60,000 bases of DNA from assembly GCF_032854445.1 (NCBI RefSeq), contig NC_088301.1, positions 52,503,187-52,563,186 of the forward strand. The letters run 5' to 3'. This stretch comes from Liolophura sinensis (taxonomy: Eukaryota > Mollusca > Polyplacophora > Chitonida > Chitonidae). Below are positions 50,690-60,000 of this stretch, in pieces. Each line of letters opens with the position of its first letter. Position 1 is the stretch's first letter. Made by a program: the position numbers and the translations under genes. Under the pieces are notes generated by a model. The model worked only from the letters and a program-made list of their open reading frames with translations. It was not told where the DNA came from and ran no database searches.

Positions 50690-51015
50690 CCACTAAATCC
50701 TCCACCAGCGTGATGGAGTGTTTGAATAGTGATTCAGTTAGACCGGCATCTTAAAAGAGGAAGTTGTAGTTTCCTGGCTTGGTGTTCAGCATGAAGGGGA
50801 TAGTGCAATAACTGATTGACCCGTATCAGTATAATAGCTCGGGTGGGCCGGCTTACTTGTCTTTGGTAAGTCGTCTCAGTGAAGCAGCACTAGATTAAAG
50901 AGCGGTGGAAATCCATCCTGCAACAGGGAGGCACATTACACGAACATGCACTCTAAGGACTCCTTCGTCGTTATATGACTGGAAAATTGTTAAGTGCGAC
51001 ATTAAACCCTAAGCT
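50690..51015 (+). repeat. SINE family B, forward copy
   Basis: Contains GAAACTACAACTTCC-type sequence in reverse complement, AGTGAAGCAGCACTAGATTA and CAGGGAGGCACATTACACGA. The tail has AAGGACTCCTTCGTCGTTAT and GTTAAGTGCGACATTAAACC, ending in CTCACTCACTCATT. It shares the tail region of the 47.7-kb copy. Confidence 0.6.
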
Positions 51016-52057
51016 CTCACTCACTCATTTACTCATTCAGTTATTACAAGCTTTATTATCAACATACGAAAACTCCGACCTCTTCACTCTTGTATGACAA
51101 ATCACACAGCAGCATGTCATTTGCTTCTTTGATTGGATTAGTTATTACCGCTAAAGCTTTTTTTGTTGAGTACTATAATCAGCATTTCTGACAAAAAAAT
51201 AAAGAAGGCATTATATATGTGATTGGACGTGCATTGGCCGCCGTTATGCTGCAGATTTTCTTATACTGTATAAATCATTGGTGCTACAAATTTGCTTACA
51301 TTCCATTCGTATAATAGGTTTGTATGTTGGCAGAATTAAGATGGACAGTGTCACTTTCTAAATTAGGCCCACATCATATACCCTCATTCATTTTATCGCA
51401 TATATTTATTGCCTGTGGGATTATTTGCTGAGTTTTCGTCATATACTTTGGTCGTCTATTCACTACCTCTATATGAATTTACTGTACACATGCAGATCAT
51501 GTGATGTGAACATGTACACCCCAAGGCCTGTATTGGATACAAACATATATCGTGTAGCTATTTTTTTTAAGGCTTACTCTTTTCATTTCCTTGAAAACAC
51601 GTGGTGTACAAATGCTGACACCACAAAGAAGGCAGCACCCGGAATCGAAGGAAATTAGAATCGAGGTTTGGATGGACAAACCTGTCTAGTCAAATTCCTA
51701 TTTCCATTCATTGGGAACGATTATGGCGGTTGCTTTATGGATTATCTGCCCTTCGACGTGGGTAATGTTATTAACGTTGTGAATGAATGAGTTCGCTTTT
51801 TAGCCCGATCACGAAACACGAATGTAAAGCAAACGTTGATAATAATAATAAAAAGACAGAAACAATCTGGCGTTACTCTGGATGTTAATACATCTAAAAC
51901 TTTAACGTAAAAAACCCCTTTAAATCGATGTCAGTATCTGTTGGGGCCTTCTACTCCAGCAAGAGTACAGAGACAAAAAGTAGAAATTGCAATGAGGTAT
52001 TTCTGAAAACCAGTTTCAGCGCTTTCATGCCTTTTGGAAGTCTTTTAACAAAACATT

Positions 52058-52255
52058 ATCTTGGCTATAATTCTTGCCATACACCCCATCACACTATAAA
52101 AAGCAAGTTCCATTACACTTGGTCGGGAATTTTTGGAGCAGTCTTATAAGAGATATTTTACAAACCAACCGATACAAAACAATATTTTGACTATGACTCT
52201 TGCCATACAACTCGTCTCACTATAAAAATCAAGTTCCATTCACTTTGGTCAGACG
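52058..52255. repeat. Short direct duplication, period about 129 bp
   Basis: TCTTGCCATACA, CACTATAAAAA, CAAGTTCCATT and ACTTTGGTC (or ACTTGGTC) occur twice in the same order, near 52,070 and 52,199. Diverged tandem copy. Confidence 0.6.
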
Positions 52256-52841
52256 AATTTGCACAAGGCGAAGAAAAATTTAAAAGAAAAGATTATCCGG
52301 ACAAAGGCCTTCCTTGGTTCACAGAAGCTATTACCCCAAAACTTGTTAACATTAATATTAACCATGGCCTGTGTTGTTCCTATCTAAGCATTTACGTACA
52401 AACACGATTAAAACAAAAGCCTAAATTGACAACTGACTGACTTAATTTCACATGTATAAGTGTGACCATTTGTCACCCATCACCACATTGCATCGTGTCG
52501 CTTTTCAGGTTTTACTCTTCATATTGTAAGCCTAGAAAGGCTTTTATAGATAGACACCCAAACCTTGAGAAGTGTAAAACGTATAAAGCCAACCAGGTCC
52601 CTTAGGTTTGCACTCAAAATTCAAGGAATTTCAATATTTTAATGTGGCAATATTGCAGAATTTACAAGGATAAGTACGGTAAGCAAAGAAATAACCATAT
52701 AATGCCGTGGAATTGTAGATGAGCAAAATTCGTCTCCAACAACTGAACGCATCTTACAACGAATATTACAAGTCTCCAGTAAAAGCGATATGAGCTGGAA
52801 CGCCACCAACATACCAATCTCCTACAGCTGTGGTGGTGTCG

Positions 52842-52843
<2 letters not shown>

Positions 52844-52917
<74 letters not shown>
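52844..52917. repeat. (TA)n microsatellite
   Basis: 74 bp of uninterrupted TA. The Tyr-Ile frames on both strands across it are artefacts. It is prone to length error and polymorphism. Confidence 0.98.
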
Positions 52918-52918
<1 letters not shown>

Positions 52919-54663
52919 TCACGTATATCCAGAAGACAATTATTATCCAGTATCGAATTTTTATGCATAATGCACCAAAAGTCTCCCAAACTCAATGCAA
53001 CCTGTCAGTTTCACGATTCACCTCTGATTAGTTTTCTAGATACATCTATGAGCAAATTGCAGAAATCCTGACCCACAGGATCGTCTATTCAGCAAAATCG
53101 GTCCGATAGCCCACAATCATGTACCAAAACCATATGCTCAATGTAAGATTCAAGGCCCCACAAGGTAAAACTGCACACAAAAGTTCATGAAAGAGAATCA
53201 CGGGCGTTCATTAAATATACAAAATTTCTGCATGGATCTTGTTGCCTTTTTACAAAGGTCTCACAAATGCGAAATAAATATATATAAATATGATTCTCCT
53301 TTAAGGTTAGTTTTCAGGATGAGAGCAAATTACAGAAAACCTGACCCAAGGACCCATGCCCAAACCCAAGATCCCCATGGATTCACGGACAAAAATAAAA
53401 AAAAGGGTAAACATGACCTTTTTCAAGATGGGGGCGTAGTGATGAAGTATAAATAAATAAACGTTTATACTTGTGACAGATAAAACTGTTTGTGGTCGTT
53501 GTGCTCATGCACTTGCAATGAACACATTACATACCTTTGCTTCACTTTTATGTAAGCTGTTTGCCACGTTAAACCGAGAAACATTTACCTATACCACTCC
53601 TGACAAGGTTATGTGACAGAGGATTGCAGGCAACCTGTAATAATGACGCATGCAATAAGCATGGCATTCTGAGAATAGTAGTGTTTTATAGTTTTGGTTT
53701 GGGTGTCTTATCATGATGTAAGAGTTTTTTGTGTGTGTATTCGTAAATGTCATATCTTTAAGACTAGAAGGCTGTTTAATTCTCGAGGTGGACTCGAATA
53801 AAGCCATCAAAGACTCAATATTACAGATAGTTGCATGGATGAAACTATAGATGTCAGCTGTATTTCAAATTGTAAATGTTACCGTCATGTAAGGAATCTT
53901 GGTTGAAACATGCCAAAAGTCTACAAAACAGTTTTCGTATTAATGGAATGTATAACGCTTGGTATTCTCTGTGAGTTATACTGTCAACAGTGGGTGAGTT
54001 ACTCATGCATATGAATGAAAGAAATTACAGAAGGGTGAAAACTTGAGTACGGTTTTTGTTATTTTCTAACATCTAAAACTAAATAGCTGCTTGACGCTTA
54101 GAAAACTATCCTTATGTGGATGGGTTTTTGACTAATAGCAAATGTAAATTGTTCACAGTTTAACCGGTTACTGTGCCACGCCCAATTACAAAACAGAGTA
54201 GTTTAGTTTTAGAGACGTACCCAATATACACGGGAAGCACTGTATACATGTATGTGTGTTTATGAGTATATTCATAGTAAATAATGTAACCACTGGAGGA
54301 AGTTATGCTCTTGACGACTTATCGGTTTAAATGTTCTGAGAACGGAATAAAATTATTCCTCTGAAGGATTTACGGTGACCAGGTCACCCCACTCCTTGTG
54401 AACCCTGCTCGGTGATTGGGGGAGGATTAGTAAATATCTATCAGATGCCGGATTTATAGCGGCAAACCTCTCTTATCTCTACATGCGGGGGTGGTTAATG
54501 CCCTTGGCCGTCTTAAAACAGAGACATTCTTCTGTGATTATAGCCTCCTATAAAGGTAACTTAAAGTAGGCGACAGCTCTCACGCCATCTACCAACAGAC
54601 AGGCCATCGCCACAACACACATACATGCACTTTAAGTGTTTTGACAAGTCACCTTACCAACTC

Positions 54664-54670
54664 TATAAAA
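54664..54670 (+). promoter_or_regulatory. TATA box of the four-cysteine peptide gene
   Basis: TATAAAA at 54,664-54,670, 97-103 bp upstream of the ATG. Transcription should start near 54,695 and give a 5' leader of about 70 bases. Spacing and position fit a compact inducible gene. Confidence 0.6.
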
Positions 54671-54766
54671 GTAACCTCTCCAATAATCCAATCAGTTGGG
54701 ACCTCTATACCTTCGTATATAACTGCAGAATTAAACACCCACTGATACATATATCAACTGAGCAGA

Positions 54767-55995
54767 ATGGTTTCTACAGTAATTACAATGGTAGTGATCG
54801 GATTTCTAATATTTATGCACGGTAAGATTCTGGGAAGTAGTTTAAAAACTAACTGTGCCCTGGGTATTCTCTTTTTAGATCTGTTGATTTTTATGCTTTC
54901 TATTTTTGGCGGTTATATACTGTTAATTTATATATATCAGTTGACTTATTTTCTTATTTTTCTTTGTTAGTTCTAGTTCTGTTTACCTGTCATATACTTT
55001 AATTATTTTGGCTGCCGAACGTGCATATGTGCCAGTACAACGATGCCATTAATAAAGACTGTTGAAAACATAAAGTATGCATGAATGAGTTTTTGGATTA
55101 CCAAATACCCAGGCTGGACTGCGATGTTAAGCAAAAACCAAAGTTAAAAAGTAAGTGGACTTTTGCGATCTTAGGTTAAAAACAATAATAATTTCTTTTT
55201 ATTAATATGTATATTAACTGTGTTGTTGATCAACTTTTCTCCGTCGTTTATCCAGTGACCTGCGTTCCTCTGAAGATTGCCCCTGCCGATGGCGTGAAAC
55301 GTAGGTCTTCCCGTGAGCTAACCTGTCCAGGTTTCCGGCGGATCCTGGAACTGTGTCCGGTGATTACGACGGACGGACTGTGTGGTTACCTGCCTCCGGC
55401 TTGTGAACTTCTGATTCTCCGGAGGGCACTATTTCGCCAGCTTAAGCGTCACCACACCAGGCATCACCGACAGGTAAGCTCATTCTACAAATGACATAGG
55501 GCCTAGATGCCATTAGCAGGCAATTCAACAGCACCCATTTTAACTGGGTTTTTGTGTTGTAAATTTACCACTATGTCTATTATGAAGGGCGTACTGGAAT
55601 ATTAATACATACGTAAAAACAACAGAAGTTTTATAGTGTATGTCCTAACTGAGTATTTATCTGACGTTTACCATTCTTGATTTGTTTTCCTGTTCATGCC
55701 GGATATTTGGAAAACGCGACAGTTCATTGATTGATTGATAAACTTAATTTATATATCAATACAGAGTGTCAATAAACTCAGTTAACAAACAGCTAATCTT
55801 CCCTGAGGCCCTCTCCTTCACAAACTCACTGACACACACTTCAAGTTACATCTTGAAGCTACCTTCAAAGTAGTTGACTGTTTTGCACAGAACATTTACA
55901 GCCTTTGCAGTTCTGGAATTTATATGGTTACACTATTCTCTTGTAATATTTTACGCACTTTACAGGGCCAAGGAAGACATTCTCGGCGATCATGA
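54767..55995 (+). CDS. Secreted four-cysteine peptide precursor (three exons, ~100 aa)
   Basis: Coding exons 54,767-54,821, 55,256-55,473 and 55,966-55,995. Splice sites are GT-AG (gtaagatt / tttatccag; gtaagctc / ctttacag) and the phases agree. Exon 1 is a signal peptide (residues 1 to about 20, core VITMVVIGFLIFM). A short propeptide ends at the basic site KRR (33-35). The following segment (36-81) has four cysteines, Cys42, 52, 61 and 68, in TCPGFRRILELCPVITTDGL then CGYLPPACELLILRR. It ends at LKR (82-83) before a His/Arg-rich tail. This is the layout of a neuropeptide or peptide-hormone precursor, with a core of about 46 residues and probably two disulfides. Exon 2 is GC-richer than its flanks, as expected of coding sequence. 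I do not recognise the family. Exon 3 adds only nine codons; unspliced reading of exon 2 would give a slightly different tail. Confidence 0.7.
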
Positions 55996-56437
55996 ACGTG
56001 TAGTTCAGGGAGGAGAGCTTTGCAAGAGTGTCCTCTCATGTGATGAGCCGCGTCATGGAGATGTCGTGTGTTCTGTCGTGGCTCCTTCGAACACGATAGA
56101 ATGTGGGCATGACACTAAAGAATACATCCGAGATGGTTAAAGGATCGGATGTAATACTCCATCAGCAAGCTCATTCAAGTCTCGAAGAAAAGAAACAAAA
56201 CATCCGTGGGATCAGCTAAGATCTCATCAAAGGGAAATGGTCACGTCGATGTGAGGCGATTACTTAAGATACATCAGAGAAAAATGCGATCCTTCAGAAC
56301 TATACGAGAGGGTATGTGCACGCAGACTGATTCATTCGCCATCCAACCAAGCTATACCAAAAGATCTGAACATAAGAAACACCGTTCATAGTGACTATAT
56401 ATGATTCTCATATCAGCGAGATTTATGAGAAATGTGT

Positions 56438-56443
56438 AATAAA
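56438..56443 (+). terminator. Poly(A) signal of the peptide gene
   Basis: AATAAA about 440 bp after the stop codon on the plus strand. With the TATA box it frames a transcript of about 54.69-56.46 kb with a long 3' UTR. Confidence 0.5.
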
Positions 56444-56459
56444 CCGACTTTAACCAAGC

Positions 56460-58269
56460 CTCTGTCCGGATCATCTGAGTATTCCTGGAAGAACTGACTC
56501 ATGGCAAGTGGAAAATACCAGGAAATAAAAAACACTTTGAAGGCATGTCAAAACCAGGTGCTTCATTAGTTGCACATGTCGCACATAATGGATCAAATAA
56601 TGGAGAAATTATATAACTGGATGGCTTACATTTCTTACAGCACCTGCATGGATGACAGGTAGTGACAGTTGGTTTTGTGCGTTTGAAAGATATATTTAAC
56701 GAAGTTCTACACCAAAAGTAGCATTTATGTACCTTTTTTTAAATCCAGTTTTACCTAACCAATATGTCGCACATATAACGAGACGCACAATATCGAAGTA
56801 TATATCCCAGCAAACATGGATGGGTCCGTCTTTTTCATGGACTTAGACTGTGTGTTTTTGATTCACATAGTATTATGTACACATATTGTTCTTTATGTTC
56901 CACTTCATATATAGAGTACGGTAAAATAGTGAATACGTCCCTCATTCCGGTTGTTTAAAAAGAGCCATTATTGATGCGGACTTTGTTACAGATCTTTGTT
57001 AAAGCTACTAATGTCAGGTCTTTAAAATGAATACACTGTACTGCAAATTTTGTTCCGAAAATAAGAATAAATAGCATTGCTTTGACTCAGTGTTTCCGGT
57101 ATTCATTTTGCCATTTTGTCCGTTTAATACCTTTGAGTTGATATAAACTATTGGGTATGATGCGCTTGGATGAATGTTAAAGCGCTGTCAGGCCATCAAA
57201 CCAATGATGTCGCGTGATCAACAACAGCTCTCGATGTTAATTTTGGCTGTGACTTTAAACCAGACACCCGGCGAAGGTCAGTGGTATGCACCAGGCCCTC
57301 TGATGTTCGCCTGACCGCGTGACATTTGAGTGAAAAACTATTAAGAAAGGCGCGATCAAACAGATAAATAAGTGAATAAATAAGTAAATGAATAAATTTA
57401 TTTGTCAACCATCAAACTTGCGTCGATGCTCGAGTTTTATTCTCTATGTCTTTCATGTGAATATGCAGCTTCAACTTTTGTGCTGTAGGAAAGTGGCCAT
57501 ATGATACACTTCTCCAATATCACTTCATCGAAACTACAATGGCAAGAAATGGAAAGTGTATACGCTATGATGAAGCTAGAATTAATCACCCGTGTCCGTG
57601 TCCTGGGCCCATAACAATTAAAATTATAAAGCAGTCTAAGCTGGTTGTATCATGGTAAAGTCGTGTGTTGTCATTCTGCTTCTAGCAGCGTGCAATATCT
57701 AAATTGATTGAACAGGGAAATTCTTCTTATTCAAGGTAATTTTTAAGTAGGATTTTAATTTACGACAACGACGTAGTCTCTTTATCCGGATGAGTTTCAG
57801 GCAAGACAAAAATTGTAACATTCGCCGCGTCTCTCTGCTAAGCCTGGTTTCTAGCTTGTTTATATGTCAGCTCAGTCTCAGCCTTCCATGTTGAGGCCTT
57901 AAGGCCATGTGAATGTCATGGAGGACCAGACAGTATATGCAAGATGTACAGGTAAAGCGGAGTAATGTAAAGGATTGTTGCCAAATTCGTATCAATAATA
58001 TTTAACTGATAAACAAATTTCAATGTGAGACATGTTTTTTTTTAATTACACTGTGGACAAGTTTAACATGCATATAGTAGTATTTGATAAACAGTATGTT
58101 GAACAGTGCGCAACGCATATACCCCCCTTCCCCATATTGTAAAGAAAATGGATGTGAAGTGGCCAAACACCAGTCCGAGGCATTGGGCAATTTAGCCGAT
58201 GCTCTGATATTTAATCTGTTATACTCTAAAACTGTTGCTTTCATTTACCTTATTTAATTGAGGACTCAC
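56460..58269. other. Intergenic or intronic, no feature seen
   Basis: AT-rich sequence without a supportable gene. A stretch around 57.2-57.35 kb is slightly GC-richer on the minus strand, but I cannot assign an exon or repeat to it. Confidence 0.5.
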
Positions 58270-58425
58270 GTTTGTGTCTGCCTTTGTTCTGATAAGCTTG
58301 CCTGGGCTGTCAAGACCCATCGGATATTGTCCCAGAACACAATGTCTACTCTTTCCTTGGCAACGCTGAAGTTTGTGTAAATCAATGGGCGTGTGTTTAC
58401 TTTTATTGGTTTTCTTTTCCGCCAT
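58270..58425 (-). CDS. Possible first coding exon of an unidentified gene
   Basis: On the minus strand an ATG followed by 52 codons (MAEKKTNKSKHTPIDLHKLQ, later RHCVLGQYPMGL) runs into a strong donor, gtgagtcc, in phase 0. Codon content is more protein-like than neighbouring chance frames. I could not find a matching second exon downstream (towards lower coordinates) and recognise no family. It could be a chance frame. Confidence 0.3.
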
Positions 58426-60000
58426 TAGCTTGCAAGCGACAGTGAAAAATTCCAGTCACTATGTTTGATTTCTAGGTGGGAACAATACACAAATGTATCC
58501 AACATATAAACTTGGCAGCCCAAAATGGAAAACTTTGAAATTAGATATCACCTTAGCTGTCAAAGAATTATCATAGCTCAAATGATCCTGTGATGGATTA
58601 TTTCTGTATTAGCGAATGTTACCGTGTTAAAGCTAAAACATTCGTTTAAAAACACGACCGCATGGTTAAACAGAAATTTTTGTCCGTTCAAAATTTGTAA
58701 CAAACAGACATTTTATGCCCATCAGTTAAATACAGGGTAGCTCTACAATTTTTTAAAAATATGGTGTTCTTAAAACCTAAATCGTGAATTAATTCTCAAC
58801 TACAATGAAAATTTGGAAATGGTCGGCAAATTGGGTAGTCAGCAAAGTTTTAAAGCTTAGCACGAACACTATTCCGCTAAATGATTTTAAGGCCTTAGCC
58901 CATTTCTGAAAGCAAGGGTCCTATATTCTGTTAGTCGCCTATTAGGTATTATGCGTAAGCGTTTGTGGGTGTGTCTTCGTTTGGATGTAGGGAGGCGTTT
59001 TATTTGTGCCTGTGTGTGGGCGCTTGTCGTGCTGTTTGTATAACGCAAAAAAACACATATTGTCTATGAAAAGTGACTGCCACAGTAAGCATATATGAAT
59101 ACGATACCAAGGGTATACAGGTGTATAGGTATATATCTGACTTTATGAATTGATTGGTTGAACTTGACATGCATACAATTTATAAGGTTATAGACTATCT
59201 AAATTTCTGAATTGTTTGGTTGGCCGTAAAGGAAATAGTGGACATAAGTTGCGAAATTATAATAAGTTTAATTTATAAACACCATCATTTAAGCAGTGTC
59301 ATCAAGAGCAAGAATAAATCCCTAACATAGGCAAAATGGTTATATAGTTGATAGGTATAATATGTCTTGTATTATCCTCAATGCTTTGTCCCAACGCACT
59401 GCAAATGTTTTTCGTTTTTCCTCTACATATGTGCAATTGTATACATATATATAAATAATAGTTTCCATCATACACCTGAAAAACTGACTCATTTATTCCA
59501 GATTGGAATAAGGTATTAATTTGCAACCCATAACTTTGAAAAGAAGGACTAAAATCATAACTGCATAAAAGTACGGGTTTAGTATAACGACAGATGCCTG
59601 TGGCTTTAAAATCTACGATTTTAAAAGTGTTCCAGGTCGTACACTTGAGAATCAGTTTCAGTTATATGATGGTTATCAGATTTTGAGATGAATGACAGCC
59701 CAAGGAGGGATCATCGCTAGTCACCCCTTCCCTGAGAAACCTGTGAAGGTACAGAACTGAAGCCAGCCCATGCATGGAGACATGGAATCAGACTCAACCG
59801 GCTTGAGCCCTATTCATTGATAAATGGCTTATCAGAGATATCCCATGCACATTTGTGATGAAAGGACGACAGTTTGTCTTCTTGTGGTGTATCCGTTACA
59901 ACCCTATTTTACATTCCAGCGCACGAACGAGTTATTTGATGCTTACAAATGATCTTGTGTTCTTGTCCCCAGCCATTTTGTAGAAGAAGAACTTTAACAT
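58426..60000. other. Right end of window, no feature seen
   Basis: AT-rich, without recognisable exons, RNA genes or repeats. If the exon at 58.3 kb is real, its promoter would lie here. Confidence 0.5.

Larger units (their letters stand above)
48870..54663. other. Region upstream of GRIP exon A
   Basis: Repeat-rich region between GRIP and the plus-strand peptide gene. Apart from the listed SINEs, palindromic element, microsatellites and short duplication, I see no gene. The promoter of GRIP exon A must lie at its left end; no TATA box is evident there. Confidence 0.5.

Noticed and set aside
52662-53071. Tyr-Ile repeat proteins on both strands
   Set aside because: Translation of the (TA)n microsatellite.

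Overview
The window is animal nuclear DNA. It is AT-rich and intron-rich, and it carries tRNA-derived SINEs that I associate with molluscs, some of a type seen in gastropods. A lophotrochozoan, probably a gastropod or bivalve, is the best reading. No bacterial or viral gene organisation is visible. Most long open frames are chance frames in introns or artefacts of a tandem array.

From 563 to 48,869 the minus strand encodes the 5' part of a GRIP-type multi-PDZ scaffold (glutamate receptor-interacting protein, GRIP1/GRIP2/ABP family). Two alternative first coding exons (48.8 kb and 35.5 kb) end in the same phase and feed a common linker exon at 22.7 kb. Fourteen common exons follow and encode PDZ1 to PDZ5 with the PDZ3-PDZ4 linker. 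All splice phases join without a break, giving about 658 codons from the 35.5-kb start. The gene leaves the window on the left, where PDZ6, PDZ7 and the C-terminus should lie.

The 13.5-kb intron between PDZ1 and PDZ2 (6,190 to 19,660) holds the most unusual content. On the plus strand, antisense to GRIP, a CCAAT/TATA promoter-like block at 6.64-6.73 kb is followed by about eight separate pre-miRNA-like hairpins spaced roughly 200 bp apart (6.86-8.23 kb). Further dispersed copies lie at 8.8-9.75 kb. After them comes a near-continuous array of about 90 units of ~108 bp (9.97-19.5 kb), each containing the same hairpin. The early copies show compensatory stem changes, the 3' arm is the more conserved arm, and G:U pairs make the plus-strand RNA the better-folding strand. 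This looks like a microRNA-like cluster that grew into a satellite.

The large 5' introns (22.7-48.8 kb) are mostly unremarkable, with old interspersed repeats from 40 kb on. The region 44.8-51 kb is rich in SINEs, and a palindromic element with a perfect Pol III B box sits at 50.4 kb. At 54.66-56.44 kb a compact three-exon plus-strand gene (TATA box to poly(A) signal) encodes a ~100-residue secreted, dibasic-cleaved, four-cysteine peptide precursor that I do not recognise. A possible first exon of an unidentified minus-strand gene lies at 58.3 kb. The rest of 56.5-60 kb shows nothing I can name.
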